Of a stretch of DNA of 64,000 nucleotides, positions 27,301-34,971 are shown piece after piece. A model generated the notes under the pieces. It saw only the letters and a program-made list of their open reading frames with translations. It did no database searches and had not been told where the DNA came from. The DNA lies in NCBI RefSeq assembly GCF_001514195.1, contig NZ_KQ948734.1, positions 1,245,076 to 1,309,075 of the forward strand. Direction: 5' to 3'. The DNA comes from Streptomyces griseorubiginosus. GTDB lineage: Bacteria > Actinomycetota > Actinomycetes > Streptomycetales > Streptomycetaceae. Made by a program: the position numbers and the translations under genes. Position 1 is the stretch's first letter, and each line of letters begins with the position of its first letter.

Positions 27301-28515
27301 GTGCTGAGCCGGCGGATCGACGCGGACGACTGGGACGACATCGCCTTCGACCGGACCGCGGGAGCCGTGCGTTATCTCAACGGCTCCGCGACTGTCGTAC
27401 GCTCACTGGCCCTCGGCACGGCCCCGGCCGCGCCCTGGCAGGAGCCCACGGCGTACCGGGCGGAACTCTCCGACGACGGCCGGGTCCTGGCCCGTTCCGT
27501 GGAGACGGGTGGCGAGCGGCGGGTGCAGGTGCTGGACACCCGGGTCGGGCGCGCGGGGCGCGTGGTCTTCGAGCCGCCGGCCACGCCGTGCCCCCGCACC
27601 GAGTCCTGCGCCGGCCTCATGGCGCTCAGCGGCGACGGCAGATACCTGGCCACCGGCCTCAACCCCTACGCCGAGGGACAGGGGCCGCCGCGCGACCGGA
27701 CCAGGATCACGGTGTGGGACCTCGCGCACCGCCGGGTCCACGCGACCGTGGTGATCGGCGCCGCCCCGGGCGGCTCGCTCGCGGTGGACGGTCTCGCCCT
27801 CGACACCCACGGCCGCACCCTGCTGGTGTACCGGTCGGTGGCACGGCCTGCGGTCGAGGTGTGGGACGTGGACCGGCACCAGCGGGTGAGGACCGTGCGC
27901 AGCGTCCGGGAGGCCGACTCCGTCACCGCCGGTTCGGAGGGCGTGCGCCTGGCCCTGCGGTCCGACGGGGCCGCCCTGGTGACGCAGGAGGGGCTGGTCG
28001 CCGATCTGCGCGTCGGCCGCATGGAGCCGCGGGTGCTGGGCGAGGACCTGATCAGCGCCGCGGCCTACGGCCCGGACGGCTCGCGGCTGGCCGTGGGTGA
28101 CGTGCTGGGCCGGGTCACGCTCTGGGACGGTGCCGCGCGGGCCCGCCTCGGCGTGCTGGACGCCACCACGTCCGACCCGACGACCGACGCCACCGGCGGG
28201 GTGACCGCGCTCGCCTTCTCTCCGGACGGGGGGACGCTCGCCGCCGCCGGAGCGGGCGGCACCCTGCACCTGTGGGACCTGGCGTCCCAGACGCTCCTGG
28301 GAACGGCACTGCCCACCCCGGGCGACGACATCCGCGCCCTTGCGTTCGCCCCGGACGGCACGCTCCACGCCTCCGGCGCCCACGTCCCCGTACTGCGCTA
28401 CGACCTGCGCCCGGACCGGCTGATCGGCGAGGTCTGCGAGCGCGCCGGTTCGGGACTGTCCGAGGCGGCCTGGAAGACCTACCTCCCGGACCTGCCGTAC
28501 CGGCGCACCTGCTGA
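24343..28515 (+). CDS. Giant HTH-nSTAND1 NTPase-TM-WD40 protein
   Basis: 1390 residues. Order: XRE-type helix-turn-helix (about 15-75, with YRELARRAHFSVTALSQAA), nSTAND1 NTPase with YFGRDRLV, Walker A GPSGSGKSS at 141-149 and Walker B VVVDQFEEVF at about 222-232, winged-helix part (LPLLSHVLRETWRRRRG), a low-complexity insert (about 430-535), a helical segment ending in a membrane helix (about 646-664, LVGALAALLVLALVAGAAAW), then WD40-like repeats to the C-terminus (DLRTRRLTRS, LWDLASQTLLG). STAND ATPases act as ligand-triggered switches, some of them in antiphage defence or programmed cell death. The C-terminal propeller probably senses. The target is unknown. It stands alone between divergent and convergent neighbours. 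Confidence 0.88.
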   Translation: MGRRETPVDPAAGPVPRFAYELRKLRQEAGGPTYRELARRAHFSVTALSQAAAGEHLPSLQVTLAYATACGGDAGEWERRWKEAEREVREAAAGLDDDVEPPYQGLARFEPDDHDRYFGRDRLVTALCRLVRDRRFTAVFGPSGSGKSSLLRAGLIPALRAERGLAAIRVLTPGAHPARTHADALRPAGEPGPADASVAAGEPGVADASVAAGESGPAGDTLVVVDQFEEVFTLCRDPDERRAFLDLLLAAREPGSGLRVVIAVRADFYGRCAEHRGLADVLGEAGLLVGPMDPAELRDVIVKPAQGAGYIVERALTARLVDEIADEPGGLPLLSHVLRETWRRRRGRALTEEAYEAAGGVRGAIAQSAEEVWADLSPHHAELARLVLLRLITPGEGSQDTRRPIDRTELDFTAPTAGTGTPGPTTWRLGRTRTGSPGSGFAGSPASGSAGSPASGFAGSPASGPAGSPASGAAVSLGSALAESTGPTPAAHPCPTPAAHPCPTPAALPGPPPAQTPPPPSGAPTPDLGPTPDTALVLDRLVRARLLTLDHGTVDLAHEALITAWPRLSGWIEQEREQLRTHRRLTEAARAWDDLGRDPGALYRGTRLATAEEQLAGASLTAQERAFLTASSAAHRGERRRRRGLVGALAALLVLALVAGAAAWQQNRTSDRRQVEAEARRIAAVADGMRFSDPRTAMRLSVAAARLADTTETRSALIGAMAQRDEDVFAVPGADAGFDGSGNDVHRLTADGRSVVSVTADRVRIWDLRTRRLTRSVPGPGKLMDGVPAAVAPDGRTLALLAGDRVELWDVGTGRVTRTLPGVDAMQTPFAYTAHALVAVDWDDGSVHVRDPRTGRSALRLPEPAGGVSGVAASPDGRWLALCTRDGHAPELWDVTHRRRVSAPWVANARPADCRDHALAFTPDSRALTVAAADGIHGWDLRTGRATPSFTADGLTQVWPGGGGAFLVATGPHRLVVLRTAHPQVTVLSRRIDADDWDDIAFDRTAGAVRYLNGSATVVRSLALGTAPAAPWQEPTAYRAELSDDGRVLARSVETGGERRVQVLDTRVGRAGRVVFEPPATPCPRTESCAGLMALSGDGRYLATGLNPYAEGQGPPRDRTRITVWDLAHRRVHATVVIGAAPGGSLAVDGLALDTHGRTLLVYRSVARPAVEVWDVDRHQRVRTVRSVREADSVTAGSEGVRLALRSDGAALVTQEGLVADLRVGRMEPRVLGEDLISAAAYGPDGSRLAVGDVLGRVTLWDGAARARLGVLDATTSDPTTDATGGVTALAFSPDGGTLAAAGAGGTLHLWDLASQTLLGTALPTPGDDIRALAFAPDGTLHASGAHVPVLRYDLRPDRLIGEVCERAGSGLSEAAWKTYLPDLPYRRTC
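25645..25870 (+). repeat. Two 24-nt intragenic repeats in the nSTAND gene
   Basis: The first array encodes about five octapeptides of the GSPASGFA type, the second about three of HPCPTPAA. Both have a 24-nt period. A 36-nt repeat encoding GEPGPADASVAA lies upstream, around 24905-24990. All keep the reading frame. Confidence 0.8.
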
Positions 28516-28536
28516 CGTACGGACGCGAGCGCAGTC

Positions 28537-28582
28537 GGCGGCTCAGGCGTTCTCGGGCGTTATCAGGCGGCTCAGGCGTTCT
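28537..28582. repeat. 17-bp direct repeat duplicating the yceI 3' end
   Basis: GGCGGCTCAGGCGTTCT occurs at 28537-28553 and 28566-28582. The second copy contains the yceI stop codon (28572-28574). Confidence 0.75.
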
Positions 28583-29126
28583 TGATCGCCGAGATGTCGA
28601 AGTGCAGCTTGATCTTGTCGGAGACCAGGACGCCGCCCGTCTCCAGGGCCGCGTTCCAGGTCAGGCCCCACTCGGAGCGCTTGATCTCGGCCTTGCCCTC
28701 GAAGCCCACGCGCTCGTTGCCGAAGGGGTCCTTGGCGGCGCCGTTGAACTCCAGGTCGATGGTGAGCGGCTTGGTGGTGCCGAGGATGGTCAGGTCACCG
28801 GTGATGCGGTAGTCCTCGTCGCCCAGCGCCTCCGCCTTGGTGGAGCGGAAGGTCATCGTCGGGAACTCGTCGGTCTTGAAGAAGTCCGCGCTCTTGAGGT
28901 GCCCGTCGCGGTCCGGCGCCCCGGTGTCGATGCTGTCCATCTTGACGTCGATGGAGGCCGTCGACTGGGACGGGTCGCCGCCGTCCAGGTGCAGCGAGCC
29001 GCTGAACTCGTCGAACTTGCCCTTGACGTTGGTGACCATGGCGTGCCGGACGGTGAAGCCGATCGTGGAGTGCGAGGGGTCGATCGTGTAGTCGCCGGTC
29101 AGCGCGGTCAGGTCGGTGTTCGTCAT
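28572..29126 (-). CDS. YceI-family protein
   Basis: 184 residues. YceI proteins are lipocalin-like barrels that bind isoprenoid or amphiphilic ligands. Recognisable segments are YTIDPSHSTIGFTVRH at the start, GKFDEFSG, SIDTGAPDRDGHLKS and MTFRSTK. There is no signal peptide, as is common in actinobacterial members. ATG 29126 follows AAAGGAG. Two palindromes upstream suggest repression by a MarR-like regulator that is not encoded next to it. The 3' end is convergent with the nSTAND gene, 56 bp apart. Confidence 0.9.
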   Translation of the reverse strand: MTNTDLTALTGDYTIDPSHSTIGFTVRHAMVTNVKGKFDEFSGSLHLDGGDPSQSTASIDVKMDSIDTGAPDRDGHLKSADFFKTDEFPTMTFRSTKAEALGDEDYRITGDLTILGTTKPLTIDLEFNGAAKDPFGNERVGFEGKAEIKRSEWGLTWNAALETGGVLVSDKIKLHFDISAIKNA

Positions 29127-29155
29127 GACGGGGCTCCTTTGCTGAGGATGTTGAA

Positions 29156-29172
29156 CGTTGAACCACTCAACG
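29156..29172. promoter_or_regulatory. Operator-like palindrome upstream of yceI
   Basis: CGTTGA-ACCAC-TCAACG is a perfect 6-bp inverted repeat 30 bp upstream of the yceI start codon. It overlaps a direct repeat of TTGAAC. Confidence 0.45.
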
Positions 29173-29194
29173 CAAACGACCGTAGACCTATTCC

Positions 29195-29207
29195 TTGAAG
29201 GTTTCAA
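29195..29207. promoter_or_regulatory. TTGAA-N3-TTCAA palindrome between yceI and the lyase gene
   Basis: Perfect 5-bp inverted repeat TTGAA-GGT-TTCAA, typical of MarR-type operators, 37 bp from the first palindrome. It could serve both divergent genes. Confidence 0.45.
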
Positions 29208-29259
29208 CGTCATCCGCGAAGTGTTGGCGGCGCCGTCCCGCGGTGGTACATGCCCCCGT

Positions 29260-31587
29260 ATGAAACCGCAGCGCAGAGCTCCCGTGCGACCTCCCACCCG
29301 CAGAGCGGTCTTACTCGCGGCGGCGCTCCTGGCCACCGCCGCTCCGTCCGCCCGCGCCGCCGCCGACCCCTACGACACCCTGCGCCACCGCTGGCTCGAC
29401 ATCGCCCTCGGCACCGGCTACGACCCCGCGACCGAGCCCTACGCCGGCCGCCTCGCCGAGACCGGCGAACTCGCCCGCGGCTTCGCCGCTGCCATGGCCC
29501 CGACCCCCACCTCCCTGTGGCCCGGCATCCCCTTCGACCCCCCGGCGGGCATCACCCAGAGCTACGGCCGCCTGTGGACCATGACCCAGGCCCACGTCCA
29601 GCAGGGCACCGGCTCGACCGGCGACGAGGACCTCCTCGCGGCCGTCCTGCGCGGCCTCGACCACCTCTCCGCCACCGTCTACAACCCCTCCACCACCCGC
29701 TACGGCAACTGGTGGGAATGGCAGATCGGCAGCCCCCGGCTCCTCATGGACATCACGGCCGCGCTGTACGACCGCCTCACCGACGCCCGCCGGGAAGCGG
29801 CCTGCGCCGCCGTGGACCACTTCGTCCCGGACGCGCTGCTCACCGACTACTCCGGCACCTCCACCGGCGCCAACCGCGTCGACCTGTGCCGCTCGGTCGC
29901 CCTGCGGGGCATCCTCGGCCGGGCCCCCGACCGGATCGCCCTGGCCCGCGACGCACTCTCCCCGGTCTTCCCGTACGTCACGACGGGCGACGGCCTGTAT
30001 GCCGACGGGTCCTTCGTCCAGCACACCCGGGTCGCCTACTCCGGCACCTACGGCCAGGTCCTGCTCGACGGCCTGGGCCGCCTCCTCACCCTCCTCGCCG
30101 GCTCCGAGTGGGAGGTGACCGACCCCAACCGGCGGACCGTCCTCGACAGCGTCGAGCACGCCTTCGCCCCGCTGATCCACGACGGGCTGGTGATGGACGG
30201 CGTCAACGGCCGTGCCATCAGCCGGGGCCATCTCAAGACCGACGACCGGCACGTGCTGCGCAGCGACCACTTCCACGGCCACGGCATCGTCGCCGCCGTC
30301 GCACTGCTCGCGGGCGGAGCGGGCACGGCGGAACGGGAGCGCTGGTACGGCCTGGTGAAGGGGTGGATCGAACGGGACACCGTCACGCCGGTCCTGACCT
30401 CCCCCCAGTTCGGCGTCGCCGACCTCGCCCGGCTGCACGCGGTGGCCGCCTCACCGGTCCCGGCCGCCCCCGCACCCGTCGGCCACCGCCTCTTCGCCGC
30501 CATGGACCGGGCCGTCCACCACCGCCCCGGTTTCGTCGCCGGCATCGCCATGGCGAGCGACCGCATCGCCGCCTACGAGTGCGGCAACGGCGAGAACCCG
30601 CGCGGCTGGCACACCGGCGCCGGAATGCTCTCCTGGTGGACCGGGAAGCGGAGCGACCAGTACACGGACTGGTACTGGCCCACCGTCGACTGGTACCGCC
30701 TCCCCGGCACCACCGTCTCCACCCGTCGCCTTCCCGACCGCGCGGGCGGCGAATGGGGCGAGCCCCGGCCGGACGTCCGCTGGGTCGGCGGCACCACCGA
30801 CGGCGAGTACGCGGCGATCGGCCAGCACCTGAAGGGTCTGGAGTCGACGCTCCAGGCCCGCAAGTCGTGGTTCTGCCTCGCGGACGCCGTGGTCTGTCTC
30901 GGCGCCGGGATCACCTGCACGGACGGCGTCCCGGTCGAGACCGTCGTCGACAACCGCAACCTCGGGGAGGGCGGGGAGCAGGCCTTCGTACGGGGGCCGG
31001 GCTGGGCGCATCTGGAGGGACACGGCGGCTGGCTCGTCCCCGACGCGGTGCACACCCTGCGCGAGGACCGCACCGGCGCCTGGTCCGACATCAACACCGG
31101 CAGTACGGCCGAGCGGCGCACCCGGCGCTGGCAGACCCTCTGGCTCGACCACGGCACCGACCCCGTGGACGCCACGTACGTCTACGTCCTCCTGCCAGGA
31201 GCCGCCCGCCGTACCGTCGCCGCCCGGGCCGCCGACCGCCACTGGCTGTCGGTCCTCGCCAACGACGGCACCTGCCAGGCGGTCCACGTCGACCGCCTCG
31301 GCCTGACCGCCGCGAACTTCTGGCGGCCGGGCACGGCCGGACCGCTCACCACGTCGGCGCCGGCGAGCGTGCTGGTCCGCCGCACGGGCCGTACGGCTAC
31401 GCTCTGCGTGGCCGAACCCACCCGAACGGGTGAACCCCTCGAGATCGTCTGGAACCGGCCGGTGCGCTCGGTGATCCGCGCCGACGACACGGTCGAGGTG
31501 CTCGCCGCGGGCCGTCTGCTCCGGCTGCGCGTCACTCCGGGGGAGGTATGCGCCACCCATGTGTGTGAGGTGGCTCTCACGGGCTGA
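29260..31587 (+). CDS. Polysaccharide lyase family 8 (hyaluronate/chondroitin/xanthan lyase type)
   Basis: 775 residues with an N-terminal twin-arginine-like signal (TRRAVLLAA, cleavage near ARAAA). The alpha/alpha-toroid carries the aromatic patch N150-W151-W152 (YGNWWEWQIG) and the catalytic set N205 (TGANRVD), H255 and Y264 (FVQHTRVAYSGTYG). The 50- and 9-residue spacings equal those of N349/H399/Y408 in pneumococcal hyaluronate lyase. The beta-sandwich domains follow (GGEWGEPRPDVRWVGGTTDGEY). It degrades acidic polysaccharide by beta-elimination; the exact substrate is open. ATG 29260 is chosen because the Tat-like signal starts there. Confidence 0.88.
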   Translation: MKPQRRAPVRPPTRRAVLLAAALLATAAPSARAAADPYDTLRHRWLDIALGTGYDPATEPYAGRLAETGELARGFAAAMAPTPTSLWPGIPFDPPAGITQSYGRLWTMTQAHVQQGTGSTGDEDLLAAVLRGLDHLSATVYNPSTTRYGNWWEWQIGSPRLLMDITAALYDRLTDARREAACAAVDHFVPDALLTDYSGTSTGANRVDLCRSVALRGILGRAPDRIALARDALSPVFPYVTTGDGLYADGSFVQHTRVAYSGTYGQVLLDGLGRLLTLLAGSEWEVTDPNRRTVLDSVEHAFAPLIHDGLVMDGVNGRAISRGHLKTDDRHVLRSDHFHGHGIVAAVALLAGGAGTAERERWYGLVKGWIERDTVTPVLTSPQFGVADLARLHAVAASPVPAAPAPVGHRLFAAMDRAVHHRPGFVAGIAMASDRIAAYECGNGENPRGWHTGAGMLSWWTGKRSDQYTDWYWPTVDWYRLPGTTVSTRRLPDRAGGEWGEPRPDVRWVGGTTDGEYAAIGQHLKGLESTLQARKSWFCLADAVVCLGAGITCTDGVPVETVVDNRNLGEGGEQAFVRGPGWAHLEGHGGWLVPDAVHTLREDRTGAWSDINTGSTAERRTRRWQTLWLDHGTDPVDATYVYVLLPGAARRTVAARAADRHWLSVLANDGTCQAVHVDRLGLTAANFWRPGTAGPLTTSAPASVLVRRTGRTATLCVAEPTRTGEPLEIVWNRPVRSVIRADDTVEVLAAGRLLRLRVTPGEVCATHVCEVALTG

Positions 31588-31726
31588 CTTTGTGCGACCC
31601 CTACAAGCGAGAGACCCCCTGAGCAGTCAGAAGGCCTGCATGGCTCCAGGGTTCTGTTCAGTGGCACCAGGAAAACGGGCCGGAGACTGTACGGAGTCGA
31701 CGGCTCGCTTTCCTCGCGGGTCTTCG

Positions 31727-31732
31727 TAAGGT
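31727..31732 (+). promoter_or_regulatory. -10 hexamer TAAGGT of accB (leaderless layout)
   Basis: TAAGGT lies six bases before ATG 31739. Confidence 0.5.
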
Positions 31733-31738
31733 CGCTAC

Positions 31739-33334
31739 ATGACCGTTTTGGATGAGGCGCCGAGTGAGTCGACGGGCGAGCCGACGGACGCGCGCGGGCG
31801 AGTGGCCGAGCTGCACGAGATCCGTGCGGCGGCCCTGGCCGGCCCCAGCGAGAAGGCGACCGAGGCGCAGCACGCCAAGGGCAAGCTGACCGCACGCGAG
31901 CGCATCGAACTGCTCCTCGACGCCGGGTCCTTCCAGGAGGTCGAGCAGCTGCGCAGGCACCGGGCGACCGGGTTCGGCCTGGAGGCCAAGAAGCCGTACA
32001 CCGACGGTGTGATCACCGGCTGGGGCACCGTCGAGGGCCGCACGGTCTTCGTCTACGCCCACGACTTCCGCATCTTCGGCGGCGCGCTGGGCGAGGCCCA
32101 CGCCACCAAGATCCACAAGATCATGGACATGGCCATCGCGGCCGGTGCCCCGCTGGTCTCCCTCAACGACGGCGCGGGCGCCCGCATCCAGGAGGGCGTC
32201 TCGGCGCTCGCCGGCTACGGCGGCATCTTCCAGCGCAACACCAAGGCCTCGGGTGTCATCCCGCAGATCTCGGTGATGCTGGGCCCGTGCGCGGGCGGCG
32301 CGGCCTACAGCCCCGCCCTGACCGACTTCGTGTTCATGGTCCGCGAGACCTCGCAGATGTTCATCACCGGACCGGACGTCGTCAAGGCGGTCACCGGCGA
32401 GGAGATCACCCAGAACGGCCTGGGCGGCGCGGACGTGCACGCCGAGACCTCCGGGGTCTGCCACTTCGCCTACGACGACGAGGAGACCTGCCTCGCCGAG
32501 GTCCGCTACCTGCTGTCGATGCTCCCGCAGAACAACCGGGAGAACCCGCCGCGGGTGGAGTCCTCCGACGCGGCCGACCGGCGCGGCGAGGTCCTGCTGG
32601 ACCTGGTGCCGGCGGACGGCAACCGGCCGTACGACATGGCCAAGGTCATCGAGGAGATCGTCGACGACGGCGACTACCTCGAGGTCCACGAGCGCTGGGC
32701 CCGCAACATCATCTGCGCGCTGGCCCGCCTGGACGGCCAGGTCGTCGGCATCGTCGCCAACCAGCCCTCCACGCTCGCCGGTGTCCTGGACATCGAGGCC
32801 TCGGAGAAGGCCGCGCGCTTCGTCCAGATGTGCGACGCCTTCAACATCCCGATCGTCACCTTCCTGGACGTCCCCGGCTTCCTCCCGGGCGTCGACCAGG
32901 AGCACGGCGGCATCATCCGGCACGGCGCCAAGCTGCTCTACGCCTACTGCAACGCCACCGTGCCGCGGATCTCGCTGATCCTGCGCAAGGCCTACGGCGG
33001 TGCCTACATCGTCATGGACAGCCAGTCCATCGGCGCGGACCTCACCTACGCCTGGCCCACCAACGAGATCGCCGTGATGGGCGCCGAAGGTGCCGCGAAC
33101 GTCATCTTCCGCCGCCAGATCGCGGAGGCGGAGGACTCCGAGGCGATGCGGGCCCGCATGGTCAAGGAGTACAAGTCCGAGCTCATGCACCCGTACTACG
33201 CGGCCGAGCGCGGCCTGGTCGACGACGTCATCGACCCCGCCGAGACCCGCGAGGTCCTGATCAAGTCCCTCGCCATGCTCCAGTCCAAGCACGCCGACCT
33301 GCCCTCCCGCAAGCACGGCAACCCTCCGCAGTAA
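31739..33334 (+). CDS. accB: Acyl-CoA (acetyl/propionyl-CoA) carboxylase beta subunit
   Basis: 531-residue carboxyltransferase that moves CO2 from biotin (on a separate alpha subunit) to acetyl-, propionyl- or butyryl-CoA, giving malonyl- or methylmalonyl-CoA for fatty acids and polyketides. Both crotonase-fold halves are present with their oxyanion-hole glycine motifs: GPCAGGAAYSP in the N-half and RKAYGGAYIVM in the C-half. The epsilon gene follows after 57 bp. Position and the AccE-like partner suggest the essential AccB rather than PccB, but sequence by eye does not fully separate them. Confidence 0.92.
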   Translation: MTVLDEAPSESTGEPTDARGRVAELHEIRAAALAGPSEKATEAQHAKGKLTARERIELLLDAGSFQEVEQLRRHRATGFGLEAKKPYTDGVITGWGTVEGRTVFVYAHDFRIFGGALGEAHATKIHKIMDMAIAAGAPLVSLNDGAGARIQEGVSALAGYGGIFQRNTKASGVIPQISVMLGPCAGGAAYSPALTDFVFMVRETSQMFITGPDVVKAVTGEEITQNGLGGADVHAETSGVCHFAYDDEETCLAEVRYLLSMLPQNNRENPPRVESSDAADRRGEVLLDLVPADGNRPYDMAKVIEEIVDDGDYLEVHERWARNIICALARLDGQVVGIVANQPSTLAGVLDIEASEKAARFVQMCDAFNIPIVTFLDVPGFLPGVDQEHGGIIRHGAKLLYAYCNATVPRISLILRKAYGGAYIVMDSQSIGADLTYAWPTNEIAVMGAEGAANVIFRRQIAEAEDSEAMRARMVKEYKSELMHPYYAAERGLVDDVIDPAETREVLIKSLAMLQSKHADLPSRKHGNPPQ

Positions 33335-33391
33335 CCCGGCGGACCCTCCGCGTCACCCTCGCGGAAACCTCTCTCACGGAGACTGTGACCT

Positions 33392-33583
33392 ATGAGCACC
33401 CCTGACATCCGCGTCGAGAAGGGCCACGCCGAGCCCGAGGAAGTCGCCGCCATCACGGCGATCCTCCTGGCCCGCGCAGCAGCCCGGCCCTCCGAGACCC
33501 CGTCCCACCCCGGCCACCCCAAGGCCCGCTGGCGCCGCCTGGAGCGCGAGGGCGGCTTCCGCGCCCCGCACAGCTGGCACTGA
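33392..33583 (+). CDS. accE: Acyl-CoA carboxylase epsilon subunit
   Basis: 63-residue actinobacteria-specific epsilon subunit that stimulates the alpha-beta carboxylase complex. It has the family pattern IRVEKGHAEPEEVAAITAIL and ends with WRRLEREGGFRAPHSWH, which is the conserved docking end. It lies in one transcript with the beta subunit gene and is closed by a very strong terminator. Confidence 0.9.
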   Translation: MSTPDIRVEKGHAEPEEVAAITAILLARAAARPSETPSHPGHPKARWRRLEREGGFRAPHSWH

Positions 33584-33597
33584 GCCCGTAACGACGC

Positions 33598-33631
33598 CTG
33601 AGGGCCCCTCTCGAAAGAGAGGGGCCCTCAG
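33598..33631 (+). terminator. Terminator after accB-accE
   Basis: 15-bp perfect stem closed by a GAAA tetraloop. It stands between convergent units (accE and cvnD) and can act in both directions. Confidence 0.9.
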
Positions 33632-33639
33632 AGCGTTTT

Positions 33640-33735
33640 GGCGCTTTCAGGGGCGCGGGGAACTGCGCGACAAGCCACAAGGCTGCCGCAGACGGCACAC
33701 AACCGTCCGCGGCAGCCCAGTAGCCGCAAGAACCA
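33640..33735. repeat. Dispersed Streptomyces 3'-region element
   Basis: Contains TTTCAGGGGCGCGGGGAACT followed by GCGCGACAAGCCACAAGG and GC-rich inverted segments (GCCGCAGACGG / CCGTCCGCGGC). I recall this sequence as a common element after Streptomyces genes. No coding potential is evident. Confidence 0.55.
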
Positions 33736-33740
33736 CGTGC

Positions 33741-34322
33741 CTACCGCAGTCGAGCCATCAGCGCATGCTCGACCAGCGTGATGAGAGCAGACTTCGCATC
33801 CGCCCGATGCCGCGCATCCGTCGTGATGATCGGCGTGTCCGGCCCGATCTGCAGAGCCTCCCGGACCTCGTCCGGGTTGTACGGCTGGTTCCCGTCGAAC
33901 CCGTTCAGGGCGATCACGAACGGAAGACCCGAGTTCTCGAAGTAGTCGACGGCCGGGAAGCAGTCGGCGAGGCGCCGGGTGTCCACGAGGACGATCGCGC
34001 CGATGGCACCGCGGACCAGGTCGTCCCACATGAACCAGAAGCGGTCCTGACCGGGCGTACCGAAGAGGTACAGGATCAGGTCCTGGTCCAGGGTGATGCG
34101 GCCGAAGTCCATGGCGACCGTGGTGGTCGTCTTGTCCCCGGTGTGGGTCAGGTCGTCGATGCCGGCCGACGCGGACGTCATCACGGCCTCTGTGCGCAGC
34201 GGGTTGATCTCCGAAACGGCCCCGACGAACGTGGTCTTGCCCACGCCGAAGCCACCCGCCACCACGATCTTCGCCGAGGTGGTGGAGCGGGAAGGACCGC
34301 CGCTAGAGCTTGCGAAGTCCAC
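33741..34322 (-). CDS. cvnD: Conservon GTPase CvnD (first conservon)
   Basis: 193-residue small GTPase-like protein with P-loop GGFGVGKTT, FGTPGQDRF as switch II and LNGFD as base-recognition motif. CvnD proteins are the Ras/MglA-like members of Streptomyces conservons and work with CvnA, CvnB and CvnC at the membrane, loosely like G-protein coupled signalling. GTG 34322 lies inside the 3' end of cvnC (20-bp overlap), so the genes are coupled. It closely resembles the second CvnD at 39098-39673, with differences mainly at the N-terminus and in a few surface residues. Confidence 0.92.
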   Translation of the reverse strand: MDFASSSGGPSRSTTSAKIVVAGGFGVGKTTFVGAVSEINPLRTEAVMTSASAGIDDLTHTGDKTTTTVAMDFGRITLDQDLILYLFGTPGQDRFWFMWDDLVRGAIGAIVLVDTRRLADCFPAVDYFENSGLPFVIALNGFDGNQPYNPDEVREALQIGPDTPIITTDARHRADAKSALITLVEHALMARLR

Positions 34323-34875
34323 TGAGCACCCTTTCGAGCAGTGTCACGTCTGGCTGGCCGCCGGCGTTCTCGTCGCCGCCGGGCTGATGGATGGCGACCA
34401 GGCCCGCCTCCGCCAAGTCGGCGACGAGGATCCTGGCCACGCCGAGAGGGATCGTCAGGAGCGCGGAGATTTCCGCCACCGACTTGATCTCCCGGCAGAG
34501 GTTGCAGATCCGCTGATGCTCGGGCAACTGGCCCTGCATCTGGTGCGGCTGCGCGGTGGTGTGCACCAGCGCCTCGATGGCGAGCTGGTAGCGCGGGCGA
34601 GTCCGGCCGCCGGTCATGGCGTACGGACGCACCAGGGGGTTGTTCGAGGCCCCGGCGGGCGCCGGCTCGGAGCGTCGCTGCGGCTGCACGGGCTGGATGC
34701 GCGGGGCCGGCGGCTGGTCGTACGGCGAAGGACCGGGGCCCTGGGGCGCGTACGGCTGCTGCCGATGGCTGGGGGCGGAGGGGAAGTTGTAACGGTTCGG
34801 GTTCTGGCCGTCGTTCGGACCCTGGCCAGGTCCGTACGACCAATTGCCAGATGAACCGCCTGGGGGTGTTGCCAC
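34303..34875 (-). CDS. cvnC: Conservon DUF742 protein CvnC (first conservon)
   Basis: 190 residues from GTG 34875 (GGAGGAG just upstream). The C-terminal DUF742 winged-helix domain has VRPYAMTGGRTRPRYQLAIEAL, LPEHQRICNLCREIKSV and LGVARILVADLAE. The N-terminal 80 residues are Pro/Gln/Asn-rich and disordered, longer than in the second conservon copy. The domain probably links the sensor-kinase-like CvnA to the GTPase. Confidence 0.9.
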   Translation of the reverse strand: MATPPGGSSGNWSYGPGQGPNDGQNPNRYNFPSAPSHRQQPYAPQGPGPSPYDQPPAPRIQPVQPQRRSEPAPAGASNNPLVRPYAMTGGRTRPRYQLAIEALVHTTAQPHQMQGQLPEHQRICNLCREIKSVAEISALLTIPLGVARILVADLAEAGLVAIHQPGGDENAGGQPDVTLLERVLSGLRKL

Positions 34876-34971
34876 TTTCTCTCCTCCTCCGACTGCGCCG
34901 CGCACCCATCACTGTGGAGCCGCGTCCCGAAACCTTACGGCCCCGGGACGCCAAAACGCACCGTCTGTCTG

